Origin: Candidatus Beckwithbacteria bacterium GW2011_GWC1_49_16
GTDB lineage: Bacteria; Patescibacteriota; Microgenomatia; UBA1400; CG1-02-47-37
Reading direction: 5' to 3'
NCBI GenBank assembly: GCA_001029675.1
Contig: CP011210.1
Location: 1,012,891 to 1,049,888, forward strand
DNA: 36,998 nucleotides
A model generated the notes under the pieces. The model made no database searches. It was not told the DNA's origin and saw nothing but the letters and a program-made list of their open reading frames with translations. This document shows, piece by piece, positions 8,201 to 17,500 of this stretch; the first letter of the stretch is position 1, and each line of letters starts with the position of its first letter. A program made the position numbers and the translations under genes.

Positions 8201-11200
8201 AATGGCAAAGATATGTGCCGGCGGACGAAGGAGAGAAAGACATTGATTCTTATTTGAAAGAAGCTAAAAAAGAAACTGGTTGGCCAGGTTTACGCCGGTT
8301 GCATTACTATCAGGCTTATCTAGAGGATTATTTTAAATATATCGCTAAGAATTTAAGGGGTTGGCGGCCGCAGGTAAGAATTCCCAGAAGAAAAGGAACG
8401 GCGCCGCGCTACACAAACATAAAACCCTGGGAATGGGTGAAAGAAGCGATGGGGCATATGAGAGACACCTCGCCCCATGACGATATTTATTTTCAGCCCC
8501 ACTTTACCACCGGTTACGCTTTGTCAAAGCTGTGGGCTAACGTAGCTAAAAAAGATATTGCCGAAGATCCAGTATCGGTCACCCAAAAAATGGTTGATCA
8601 ATGGTTGAATGACGGTATGTTTACCGAAGCCATGGTGCCGGTGCCGTGGTTGATCGGCGAGGGGGTGGAAAATCGCGGAGAAGACCCCGAAGGCTATCTT
8701 AAATCAACAGAAAGATTTTTAACCCTGCAGAAGAACCTGTTGAGGGTTACAGTATCTCAAGGTTTCTTTAGGGAGCTGGCGACTCTACCGGTGGTGACAG
8801 CCGAACAGGCTTACGGCCGGCTGATTAATGACCGGATGTTTTTCCATGCGGCGCCACTATTAAATGAAGGCTTGTTGCGACCGATGGAGAGAACGCCTTA
8901 TATATTAGGGATTATCGACATTGAAGATGAAGTTAGAAACGGCAACATTCAAATTATTTCCGATGAGCGGCTGACCAAAGATAATGAGGGGAACTTGATT
9001 GAGGTGTATGACTCGAGGTTTAGAAAAGTCCAAATGGAGTTAATAGGCGGTTTGCTAACAGCGGGGAGCGATCGGGTGTTTGCCCAGATACATTTGTTCG
9101 GCTGGAACAAAATGCAGATGCCCTGGGACGAGTCGGAGCAGCCGTTAAACCAAGGGTTGTATTTGTGGGAAACGATGCAAAACTGGGCCGGATTGGACAA
9201 CTTAACTAACCCTCGGGTACAACTGCAGAGCATTAGGCAACAGTTGTTTGAGGCAGCCTCAGACCCCTTTATTTGGGACACGGAAATAATCGACGGTAAA
9301 GTGCAGTATTCCTTTGTGCCGGAGGCGTGGGTAGCGATTTGTGAGCGGTTTTATGGCTTCAACTTAAGAGACCACGAATCACTAGTTGAGAGATTTGGTG
9401 AAAATGGGGTTCAAGAGTTTAGGAGCAGGTTTGAAGAGGCGATGTTTGCTTATCAAGAGGGAGTAATGAAGGCGGTGTGGGGGGTGGATTTCGAAGGCCT
9501 TGAAGGAACGCCAGAGCTTTTAGGCGTATTTTCTACCTACATAAAAGGAGTGGTGTGGAGAATTTTGGGTTATTATGGAGCGGAAACAGAGTTTGGTCAG
9601 AAACCATCAGAAGCGCCTGAAAGGATAGTTATTCCGCCAGTCGAGTTAAGATGGGTTGACGAGAACGGAAACCAAAGGAGTGACAGTTTGCCTGCGATTA
9701 TCATGGGGTCAACCCCAAACCCAGCAGAGATCGCTAAGGACGTAGCCGAGGGGGAAGACAGAAAGTTAGTAGATATAGAGATTGACGGGCGTATTCAAAA
9801 GGCTGTTGAAGTAAGATACGCTTTGGCCCGGGTTTATCACCGGGATCCTTATTATCGAGAACTGCCGGTTTTCTCAGGACAAGAGTATGAAGAAGCGGCT
9901 AAATTGGCATTTTTGAATTTGCCTCAGCCAAGATCAAGGAATAGGGAAGAGCGCGAGCCGGGTACGGTTGCAGAACAGTTGGTACGAAAGTTGGCCCTTA
10001 TTGCCAAATTGTTAGATAAAGATATGGTCCCGGACCGGGAGGCGGCAGTAGCGGATGAAGACCAAAACATGGTTAGATTGGTGGAAGAACTAGAACAATT
10101 TGCCATTAATATCGGCATTGGCAGAGAGCCGGCGGTGTTGGCAAATTTGATTTACGGGGCCTTAGAAAGCGAAAAAGTAATAGATCCAAGGACTAATGAG
10201 GAGAAGGTAGTTAGGTACAGGAAGAGCAACTTGGAGATGCGGGGGCGGGCCTTTGAAGCAATTAGAGAGTTTTTGGCAAAACCCGAGGGCTTAAGAGCCT
10301 ATTTGAAGCTGATGTACTTTTATGATATTGGGCAAATGGCCTCCGAAGTTGTGGACGGAGCAGTAATAGAAAGAGCGATGAATCTTGTAGGTCAAGAAAG
10401 GCCGCTACAGATGAAAGTTGAAGACTGGTTGGGGGCGGTGGAGTTCATGAACGTTGTGCCTAATAAGCCGGAAGAGTTGAAGTTGATTACACATGAAATG
10501 GTGAAGCGCGCCAACTGGCGGCGGGAAGGGCTAGTTGACATGGTGGATGAGAAATGGGAGTCGGTGGGGATTCTGTTTAAGATGAAGCGGGTGGTGCAAA
10601 AGCGGCTGTATTACTATTTGACCCAAGAGCCGGTGAGGAGGATTAAGGCCTTAGGGATAGGCATAAGTATAAAACTCAAGCGCGATATTTTAAAAACAGC
10701 CATTGAGGCCCAAGATCCGGAATCTGCCAGAATGGCCACCAGACAGCTATCGGAAAAAATCGGCACAATTAAACAGATGTTTGAATTAATGTCCGAACTA
10801 GCAGAGGCACGGCTAGGAGATTTAGCCAAGGAAGTGTTTACCTTAAAGGGTAAAGAGATATTTATTGGTTGGTTGGAAAAGAAGGATGTGCAGACTTTAA
10901 GGGCAGACTTGGTGCCTTATTTCTGGAGCACGTTGGGGGAAAGGTTGGCTAAGAGAGGAGAGAAGGGTCTGGTTAGGGTGTTCTTGGAAACATTTTGGCA
11001 TTGGAGAGAGGGTTGGGATGGTTTGAACTGGAAAGCTCACCTATGGCGACACGGGAGATATCCGATTTGGTCTACGATTTTCGGTTGGCCTTTTGAAAAG
11101 ATGGGAGCACCTGGAGTCAAAGAGTGGATAAAGAAGGTGTGGGATCCCGTCCGGGGGCCGTTGGCATTCTTTGAGTTTGTCCCGCCTACTACTACTTTGG

Positions 11201-11634
11201 TACAACTTTTATCAACGGCTGAGGCAGTAAGCCAAAACTTTGCTTATTTAACTACCCTTGAGAAGTTTCTCCAAAATGCCGACCTAGTGACATTGGCCAA
11301 AGTGGCCGAGGGTATTAATGGAGTTTTATCAAGTGCTGGGGGTCCGGTTTTGGGGTTTGTCATCGCCTACATCCCCTGGCACTTCGGGGTTAAGTTGGTT
11401 AACTATTTAGCCTATAATTTAATTGAGCACGTGGTGAGAAACGGTGGGATTAATATAAACTTGAGAGATATCCCAATTCAGATTCCAATATTGAATAAGA
11501 TTAAAATTCAGATCCCAATTCGGAAGTTATTCAGGCCAGGTGGACAGCCACCCGATTGGACTAAGGGCAATCCGGATTATAATATGAAAAACTCCGACGA
11601 GTTTGTGGAGATTGAGAAAGAGCATAAGCTTTAA
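5266..11634 (+). CDS. Giant 2,122-residue protein of unknown function, C-terminal membrane segment
   Basis: Not recognised. An uninterrupted 6.4-kb frame without signal peptide, P-loop or tandem domain repeats that I can see. The protein is Glu/Lys/Leu/Trp-rich and looks mostly helical through residue about 1950. Then comes a hydrophobic region: GPLAFFEFVPPTTTLVQLL near 1963 and GGPVLGFVIAYIPWHFGVKL near 2025-2050. It is followed by a short amphipathic repeat (IPIQIPILNKIKIQIPIRK) and a charged tail. This suggests a very large cytoplasmic body tethered to the membrane by its C-terminus. It starts 8 nt after the upstream gene, at ATTAATATGGCAGA with no Shine-Dalgarno, and the next gene starts 1 nt after its stop. 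It lies between T4SS modules on the other strand; a scaffold or effector role is only a guess. Confidence 0.72.
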   Translation: MADEAKEIQILRETNKVLADEAELWGSYEKLLADPTANPAGFKRYLNGVNQLFRAWQLDSYSEGETGMTGPDLYWVKPEQGLTRQEFERQLKEDLEMEEEKIKEVTETMFGPKEGKEALTETEIKEFNSDQLGKFLKELTGLDVVSQGSKKDQLGLDEVWKDYIGNRIKAIRQIEQPSKDRQELVGRWLQFFEAAKVEAEGGSYKHMKRLQEYLGIGRSPVDQSNWQQRAELVKKQVDKGVTREEELVREIDGYLRKPLQGGRHTEKLIREFKQSVELKGEAATPEEKQYLSFLNTRFDLQQRFPPKTFIEKIKQVFPNRWLKGENLTERLDRAAELFYWADIDPESLLTGEGAKSLDGQHIFLARNRQTWPLMQFLLTQAQERKVTLVRKFVDELVAKGRIAFEVKGSDIIMANISREAGGVGPDSEGLAVQDLLDEISKAKEMQQRHKLGNIDYDWLELLARLTTANEINKQMIDDFGLYRDESRLPDVGTLVDGKTIGRLLADEGFVQIINEEVWYPQKDPLTGEISLKKYDQVIEEATRELQGKYPGFKIKAAGMFLEQASSVRASYWNLIKMKDLEDYYSRNMGILGSGLPIVELPDGWTDSEKRVGKSFLKLMSVFSLQDRSWNLMFQRSVLNPEEIEAGVRRHGVPYVTMKKWDWEKGGAILDLEESLDQDKVLEVADLAGKEVGVDAEAVLDKVKILAIRREQLKWQVFSWLTGKHGKRVIGENVFIGEEGGTRLPFGYTQKDHRERLLSFLRDEKEKGRANLEKVDFDTDFIDGGWLEATLMDIFRHEYREGEKTKELRNHLVAWVGMGLRASRQEAHDKKAEIPGKRERLRSAREEAGNGNFTVLSQMVSDHKFADKEVDVGNWQRQARELEDLFNRIEQGSEITLDDVRIAGLEAFTLGLAYLLRPENEATLRQLGLDSEAGRRWLEQLQSDPREADEATKLEQERFVRAVKLELTLEDITTFGIGSKWQRYVPADEGEKDIDSYLKEAKKETGWPGLRRLHYYQAYLEDYFKYIAKNLRGWRPQVRIPRRKGTAPRYTNIKPWEWVKEAMGHMRDTSPHDDIYFQPHFTTGYALSKLWANVAKKDIAEDPVSVTQKMVDQWLNDGMFTEAMVPVPWLIGEGVENRGEDPEGYLKSTERFLTLQKNLLRVTVSQGFFRELATLPVVTAEQAYGRLINDRMFFHAAPLLNEGLLRPMERTPYILGIIDIEDEVRNGNIQIISDERLTKDNEGNLIEVYDSRFRKVQMELIGGLLTAGSDRVFAQIHLFGWNKMQMPWDESEQPLNQGLYLWETMQNWAGLDNLTNPRVQLQSIRQQLFEAASDPFIWDTEIIDGKVQYSFVPEAWVAICERFYGFNLRDHESLVERFGENGVQEFRSRFEEAMFAYQEGVMKAVWGVDFEGLEGTPELLGVFSTYIKGVVWRILGYYGAETEFGQKPSEAPERIVIPPVELRWVDENGNQRSDSLPAIIMGSTPNPAEIAKDVAEGEDRKLVDIEIDGRIQKAVEVRYALARVYHRDPYYRELPVFSGQEYEEAAKLAFLNLPQPRSRNREEREPGTVAEQLVRKLALIAKLLDKDMVPDREAAVADEDQNMVRLVEELEQFAINIGIGREPAVLANLIYGALESEKVIDPRTNEEKVVRYRKSNLEMRGRAFEAIREFLAKPEGLRAYLKLMYFYDIGQMASEVVDGAVIERAMNLVGQERPLQMKVEDWLGAVEFMNVVPNKPEELKLITHEMVKRANWRREGLVDMVDEKWESVGILFKMKRVVQKRLYYYLTQEPVRRIKALGIGISIKLKRDILKTAIEAQDPESARMATRQLSEKIGTIKQMFELMSELAEARLGDLAKEVFTLKGKEIFIGWLEKKDVQTLRADLVPYFWSTLGERLAKRGEKGLVRVFLETFWHWREGWDGLNWKAHLWRHGRYPIWSTIFGWPFEKMGAPGVKEWIKKVWDPVRGPLAFFEFVPPTTTLVQLLSTAEAVSQNFAYLTTLEKFLQNADLVTLAKVAEGINGVLSSAGGPVLGFVIAYIPWHFGVKLVNYLAYNLIEHVVRNGGININLRDIPIQIPILNKIKIQIPIRKLFRPGGQPPDWTKGNPDYNMKNSDEFVEIEKEHKL

Positions 11635-11635
11635 A

Positions 11636-13105
11636 ATGGCGGAAGATATAGGAGCAAGAATAGAGGGCGAGGGTGGGTGGGGAGAAAAACCATTGCAGCC
11701 GATTAATTTGTCTAGGATAGACGTGAGCGAATTTCGGGATTTAGGTTTAGGCGATGAGGGTGAGGTTGGTGAGGGCAGCCTAGAGATGATTAGGCCCGGG
11801 GAGGTGATTGATGAGGCAGTTGAAACTGTAAAAGATGCCTTGAAGACCAAAAAGGCCACCGTTGGTCAGTTAAAATCAATGGTTCCGCTTATGGCTCAAG
11901 TTTTTTTACAAGAAGGTGGTAATTCATCTTCTTGGAGCGAACCAAAATCAAGCGAGGAGTTTGTGCCGTGGGTGTTGATGGCGGCGGCGGGGATCGGTTT
12001 GGCTTTGGCGTTGTGGAAAAAAGATGAGATTGGACAGTTTATGAATAAACTAAGTCAGAGGGGGGCGATAAAAGAACTAAAAAGAGCGGGCCTAGAAGAG
12101 ATTGCGGGAGGACCGGCTGGTCGAGTTGAAATTCAAGAACCGGCGGGGTTGGAAACTAAAGAAGAGAAAGCGCGAAAAAAGAAAGAAAAAAGAAAGAAAA
12201 GGGTAAAAGCGATAAAGAAAGCGACACGACAGGCGATGATTCTTATTACAATAGCAGGCAGCGTGGGGGGCGCATTCTGGTTAGGAGTAGATAAGGTTAT
12301 GGGGATGATTGATGTTTGGAACGAAGTTAACCCTGTTAGGGAGCAAGCAGTGGAAGAAGGGTTGATCTCCGGCATTCCCGGGGTGGACGAGATTAGCCCC
12401 CAAGCTACAGGGGAGATGATTCAAAAAAGTCTCGAGATGAGAAAAATGCTGGCTTATTATGATGATTATAGCGAGCCCTCGACGTGGGGAGGAGAAATGG
12501 CGTGGGGGGTAAATAAAAGCGAACCGCTTTTAAAACTGGAAAATATCGATGACGAGAAAACCCAACAGTTTTCTGCCTGGAAAGGGGCGAGTTGGATTTT
12601 TGGGGTTTATACCGAAGGCTATTTGTCGGAACCAAACCCTTTACTGGTTGACTATTGGTCTGAGCAGTGGCAGCTTAGTGCGATTGAGAGGTTTGATTTG
12701 GAAAATAGCTGGTTAGAATTTAGCCGAGACCGAAAGGCAGCCTATGGTTACTTAGAGGAGTTGAATATAAAAAACAGGCTTGGCGATAAAGGCGAGGAGA
12801 TAATTAAATTTTATAGCGAGGCCAACAGGTTGTTTGAGGTTTATCCGGGAGAAGCCGGCTGGGAACAAAGATGGCAAGCTTTGAAAGCATGGGTGGAACA
12901 GCAAAAACAGACAGAGCCAACTCCGACAGCAGAGGCTTCGACAGGAGAAACTGTCTCTTTGTCCAGGATGCTGGCGTTGGCGGGGTTGGCTCACATGGGA
13001 GGAACCAGGAGGGATTTTTTAAATGGGTTGACGTTGTTGGTAGGAGCGGCGGCGCTAGGGCCGTTGGGGAAAACACAGATAAAGGCTGACGAAGAAGAGA
13101 TTTAA
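11636..13105 (+). CDS. Unrecognised two-helix membrane protein with C-terminal twin-arginine-like hydrophobic tail
   Basis: Not recognised. With the start at 11636 (MAEDIGARI, 1 nt after the giant gene's stop) the product has 489 residues. An ATG at 11603 would overlap the giant gene by 32 nt and is less likely. Residues about 108-127 (FVPWVLMAAAGIGLALAL) and 199-220 (AMILITIAGSVGGAFWLGV) are membrane helices. A very basic stretch (KKKEKRKKRVKAIKK) precedes the second helix and should stay in the cytoplasm. The segment after helix 2 is Trp/Glu-rich. The last 35 residues contain TRRDFLNGLTLLVGAAALG, which resembles a Tat signal (RR at 458-459) but sits at the wrong end of the protein. Its stop overlaps the convergent VirB6-like gene by 4 nt. 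It probably works with the two genes before it. Confidence 0.7.
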   Translation: MAEDIGARIEGEGGWGEKPLQPINLSRIDVSEFRDLGLGDEGEVGEGSLEMIRPGEVIDEAVETVKDALKTKKATVGQLKSMVPLMAQVFLQEGGNSSSWSEPKSSEEFVPWVLMAAAGIGLALALWKKDEIGQFMNKLSQRGAIKELKRAGLEEIAGGPAGRVEIQEPAGLETKEEKARKKKEKRKKRVKAIKKATRQAMILITIAGSVGGAFWLGVDKVMGMIDVWNEVNPVREQAVEEGLISGIPGVDEISPQATGEMIQKSLEMRKMLAYYDDYSEPSTWGGEMAWGVNKSEPLLKLENIDDEKTQQFSAWKGASWIFGVYTEGYLSEPNPLLVDYWSEQWQLSAIERFDLENSWLEFSRDRKAAYGYLEELNIKNRLGDKGEEIIKFYSEANRLFEVYPGEAGWEQRWQALKAWVEQQKQTEPTPTAEASTGETVSLSRMLALAGLAHMGGTRRDFLNGLTLLVGAAALGPLGKTQIKADEEEI

Positions 13106-14505
13106 CCCAAGAGGCTGCCGATAATAGGAATTTTTCGCAGAGTGCCGGAAACATCGGGTGCGGCGGCGCTGGTGATGCCGGCTTTAACGCTTAAGAGTTG
13201 GTCGAGAGCCTGGGGGATTTGGGCGGAGGCCATGAGGATGCCTAGGCCGATAAGTGGCTCGAGAACTCTTGGGTCGGCAGTAGTAATGACTTGGGCTGAC
13301 CCAGGAGCAAGAACGCCAGTCTTATTTAATGGAGGAAGGCTCGGGAGGTTTAAGCCGATATTAGAATCGACAATATAGGCGGCCAAATAGAACATAAAAG
13401 CCATGGCTGGGAAAGTAAGGGCGGCAGAAAGCATTTGCCGGAAAAAGTTACTGACTACTTCTTGGCGACCCGGAATGGCAGAAAAAAGAAAGACAAAAGG
13501 AGAAAAGATGGTTTGAAGAATTAGGGTGACGTATTTAGTAATCAGGGCAAAGAAGATTTTGATGCCGGTGCCAAGAAGCGTAAAGGCAAAAATCAAGGGA
13601 ATAATTTTGTCGGTGATGGTTAAAGTGGTCTTGGCGCACTTACTGCCCGGAAGTTTATTTATTCCAGGTATTTCACAAATAAGTGCAAAAAGGGTTCTAC
13701 CCAGACCACCGATAAACTCGCCCAATTTGTTAATAACGCCTGCTCCGCCAAAACTCCTTCCGGTTAAAAGGTCACCGACAAAGTCAAGGGTATAAGGATC
13801 TGGATTGGGATCAAGTTGGTTTAAAGGAAATTCTTTATAGTAGATGGTGTTGATTAGGTTGTGACCAAGATAAACCGTGTCGATAATCAGGCCGGCAATG
13901 GCAAAGCTAAAGGTGACTAAAATGAGCCCAACGACGATTCGGGGTAGGGCGAGTTGGACATTGATGACGGTTTGAGGGTTTAAGCGGGTGCGGAACATGA
14001 TCATCAAGCCGATAACCACTAAAACGACTACAAACAAAAGATAGGCGACGTTGCGGCTGATAGTCCAGAGTTCAAGGATGGCCTGGTCAGAGTCACCGGT
14101 GAGAAACTTACTGCCTTCACCGATGGCAATGGCCGGTTTGGCTATGCCGGCATTTTTTCTTAAGTAGGCTAAATAGTCCAGAGAAGATAGGGGGCGTTGG
14201 TCGTAGAGTTTGGCAATGAGGCTGGCTGTTACGCCAGTGGCCCCCCCGGCGATGGGGTTGCCGTTTTCGTCATAAGCGCCAACAATGGCAACGTTAAGCG
14301 AATCCATTAAGATGGGGATCATGCCCGAGCTGCCGTTGGGGGTGAGCTTGCCTGCCATAAAGCTTTCCAGGTTCATTTCCGGCGAGGTGACGGCCTGGAT
14401 GAAAGTATCGGAGGAGGGGGCAGTTTGGGCGTGAACCGCGACCGTAAAGCGTAAGCCATAAACCGCAATCAGCAAAACCAAGAAAAATTTGAGCAGGCGG
14501 GACAT
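13102..14505 (-). CDS. VirB6/TrbL-like T4SS polytopic membrane protein
   Basis: A 467-residue protein with a signal peptide (MSRLLKFFLVLLIAVYGLRF, cleavage likely after VHA-Q at about 26-27) and an exported N-terminal segment of about 120 residues. It then has at least five or six hydrophobic helices: about 152-171, 188-214, around 290-325 (PLIFAFTLLGTGIKIFFALI) and near 370-395 (MLSAALTFPAMAFMFYLAAY). This arrangement and the flexible loops fit VirB6/TrbL inner-membrane channel proteins of type IV secretion systems. It lies 18 nt downstream of the 1,239-residue membrane protein and is probably co-transcribed with it. The signal peptide contains a 7-bp-period repeat (14442-14462). Family recognition rests on topology and locus, not on a strong motif. 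Confidence 0.75.
   Translation of the reverse strand: MSRLLKFFLVLLIAVYGLRFTVAVHAQTAPSSDTFIQAVTSPEMNLESFMAGKLTPNGSSGMIPILMDSLNVAIVGAYDENGNPIAGGATGVTASLIAKLYDQRPLSSLDYLAYLRKNAGIAKPAIAIGEGSKFLTGDSDQAILELWTISRNVAYLLFVVVLVVIGLMIMFRTRLNPQTVINVQLALPRIVVGLILVTFSFAIAGLIIDTVYLGHNLINTIYYKEFPLNQLDPNPDPYTLDFVGDLLTGRSFGGAGVINKLGEFIGGLGRTLFALICEIPGINKLPGSKCAKTTLTITDKIIPLIFAFTLLGTGIKIFFALITKYVTLILQTIFSPFVFLFSAIPGRQEVVSNFFRQMLSAALTFPAMAFMFYLAAYIVDSNIGLNLPSLPPLNKTGVLAPGSAQVITTADPRVLEPLIGLGILMASAQIPQALDQLLSVKAGITSAAAPDVSGTLRKIPIIGSLLG
14442..14462. repeat. 7-bp-period repeat in the VirB6-like signal peptide
   Basis: Three related 7-mers (CCGTAAA, GCGTAAG, CCATAAA) encode YGLRFTV at the end of the signal peptide hydrophobic core. 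Confidence 0.5.
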
Positions 14506-14523
14506 AAGCTTAGGTTAGCACAA

Positions 14524-17500
14524 TTACTGGTTAAAGTTAATAGTTTCGTTGGCGCGGCAGACGCCGGAACCAATCGGTTGAGCTAAGTAAACGCTGTTGG
14601 TAATGGAAAAGGGCTGGTCGGTGAGCGAGTGGGCGGTGTAGCAGACTTCGTAGATGGTGCCGCCGGGGATAAAGTAGAGGAGTTGGTCAAAAAGATATGG
14701 GAAGAACTCGGCCAGAGCGGCGTTGATTTGTTCCTGGGTGAGGGTAAAGAAATTTTTAAACGGCTCAAGCAGCGAGCTGTCAACGTCGATGTCTTTGATG
14801 GCCTCGATATCCTGTTTGAGTTGGTTTTTGACCGCTTCGTCGTCGGTAGCTTCAAGCTGGGCTTCAAGTTCATCGATAATCGCTTGTTTTTCTTGTTCGG
14901 GGTCGGCGGCTGTGGCGATGCGGACCAGGATACCGACATAGTATTGAGTGATTTGGGTGGCGACGCCAGGGAGTTCGGTAAGGGGCTTTGGCCCTTCGGG
15001 GGCAGACAGGGCAACGTCGAGAGTATTCCAGATAAAGCCGGCCAAATTAAATTCCGGCCAGCCGGCGACATAGTATTCGTCGTTCTCCAGGGTCGGGGCG
15101 GATTTGCTTTGAACAAAAGTGGGGTTGGGGCGGAGCTTTAGGGGAATAAGCGACGGGTCGGTGGGAGTTTGGCGGGAGGCCGCGACCGAGTTTCTGTCGA
15201 TTTCAACCAGCTGAGGATCAACAAAGGCCTCAAACATGATGTAGGAGTATTGGATGATCTGATCGTTGGTGACGACAAACTGAGGGCAAAGCCTGGCCGA
15301 TTCAGAGGCGGTCAGGGAAGTGGGAGCTTCGGTATCAAGGTTAAAACAGGCAGAAACAGGGCCGGTAGCCAGTTCCTGTTGGGCGCTCCAGAATGAGGAA
15401 AAGATGATAAAGCCGGCAATGACGGTAACGGCGACAACCGAAGCCACGGCTAGGGCGGTAGATAAGACAGCCATGGTGATGGCGCCTGCGCCCAAGCCTG
15501 CCAGGACGAAGTTGATGCCTGAAAGAACGGCTTGGCCGACAAAAGCCCCCAGGCTTCCCAAGAAAGCGCCGATGGAGGGAATCAGGGCGGACAAAAGAGG
15601 CAGGCCGATAGTCCAGGCAAAGACGTACCAGGAAGGCAGGGCGACTCCAAAAAGGCCTAAGACAAATTGGGAAATGGTGCCGATGAAGAAGCCAGCCCAA
15701 GCAATGTAGTTGGCTTGGGCAAAGGGGAGTTTAAGAGTTGACTGGAGAGCTTTGTAAAACAGCAAGAAGCTGGCAGAGCCGGCCAGCGGTCCGGCGATCC
15801 AGGCCAGGGGAGCCGGCACGCCGGCGGCGATTAAGGGCTGGATCAGGCCAAAGCCGGCAAAAAAACCAGGGTTGAAGAAGTTTTGAAAGTAGGGACTAAT
15901 TCGGGCCCAGGAGTTTTTAAGAAAGCGGGTCACGTCTTGGGCAATTCTGAACCAAGCTCTTTCCGAGCCAGCACGAATGACGCCTTCCGGAGCGCCGTAG
16001 GCGATTCTAAGCCAAGTACGATAAATGACATTTTGGTAAAAACGCGAGAAAACAGAGCTGGGGTTTTTCAGGCTTAAATAGCGCCAGTGGGGAGAGGAGA
16101 AGGTTTTGCCAAGAATATTCCACTGCCTTTGAGTCAACTTTTCTACTAAGAGCTTAAAAAGGTTGCCTTTGACTTGCCAGAGATAGTCGGCGGCGGCAAA
16201 AGTGGCGGTAGTTCTAAATGGACTCCAGCCGAAAAATTCCTGAAATAAAGGGCTTAGTAGGCTGCCGATAGCCAGACCGTTAAAAGGAACTCTTAGCCAC
16301 CAGTTGTTGTAAAGAAAGTTGGCAAGACGGTTGATGGGGCCGGGTTTTAAACCGGGAACGTAGCCTCTGCGAATGGCTTGTAATTCCGTTTGTCTTAATT
16401 CTAGTGACGCTTGTTTTAACTGTTGACCGAATTGTCTGGTGTAGGGAGATTCCATTAAAGTTTTTGATTCGAGCAGCATGGCTTCGGATTTGACCCCGCG
16501 GATAAGGTCAAGATATTCTTTGGTCCAGGCAACTGGAGTTGGACCGAACTTGGGGTGAACGTAATTACCTAGTCTGGCGATTCTGGCGGCGGTGTTATAA
16601 AAAGCGCCGACGCCGGTGCCTAGTCCGGCAAAGCCAGCCCCGGCGGCATTTACCGGCAACCCAAACCAGCTGGTGAAAACGGCGTTGGGGAAAAGAGCGC
16701 TGCCGAGTTGGTAGCCGAGATAACCGGCAGAGACAGTGGTGGGGCTGAAGACACCGCGGGCAAATTGGGAAGCAGTGGTGCCGCCAACGCGATAGGCATT
16801 AAGCCAGCGGTTGGAGGTAAAGAATTCTAAAACCTTGGCTCTTAAAATTTTGACGCCGGGGATGTAGTCCAGAAGAGAAGTCAGACCCAGGCCAACGGTG
16901 TTGATAGCCAAGCCGAGGGTAAGATCGATTAAAAAGCCGGCCAGAAGCTGGGCGGCAAAGCTGAAAGGATCTTTATCGGTGTCTCGCAGTCTTTTGGCGG
17001 TGTTTCTAAAGAACTTACCGAAAATGTTTCTGAAGCCGGGGGTATCGTGTTTGGCTAAAAGCCCGGTGAGTTGTCCGTCGATTTGGCCCAGAGTTTTTTT
17101 GTCGTTTTTTTTGACTGCCTCTTGGCGGTTTTTAAACAGTTGATTGAGGCGGTAGTTTAGTTGCCTGGTGTCTTCGTCGGTTCTGCCCGATAACTTGTCC
17201 AAAAAGTCGGCGGCCGAGTGGCTGGCTTGGGAAGCGGCAAGAATGGGGGTGAAGACGGCTTTGGTGACATTTTCTCCGTTGTAACCTGCGTAGGTGATTC
17301 TTGACAGTAGCGGGGCACCGCCTTTGGATAGGACCGCCATAACGCCCCGGGTAGGCAGAGCCAAAAACTCAAAGGCGCTTGTTTCCGGCAAGGTTTTCAT
17401 GTAGTAGTAAATCGACATGGCGTTTAAAGGGTTTTTCATCCAGGCCATTTCAAAGGCGATTTTTTTGTGTTCCATTTGTTTCATCAGGTCGCCAGCCGGG

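Noticed and set aside
3761-13105. Prophage tail or tape-measure module as identity of the three-gene block
   Set aside because: The giant protein lacks long helical repeats and no other phage gene is nearby; its neighbours are T4SS genes.
14629-15141. Plus-strand open frame of 170 codons inside the 1,239-residue membrane protein gene
   Set aside because: It is antisense to a clear, longer coding frame, has no promoter-like context, and is the kind of long shadow expected opposite GC-rich genes.
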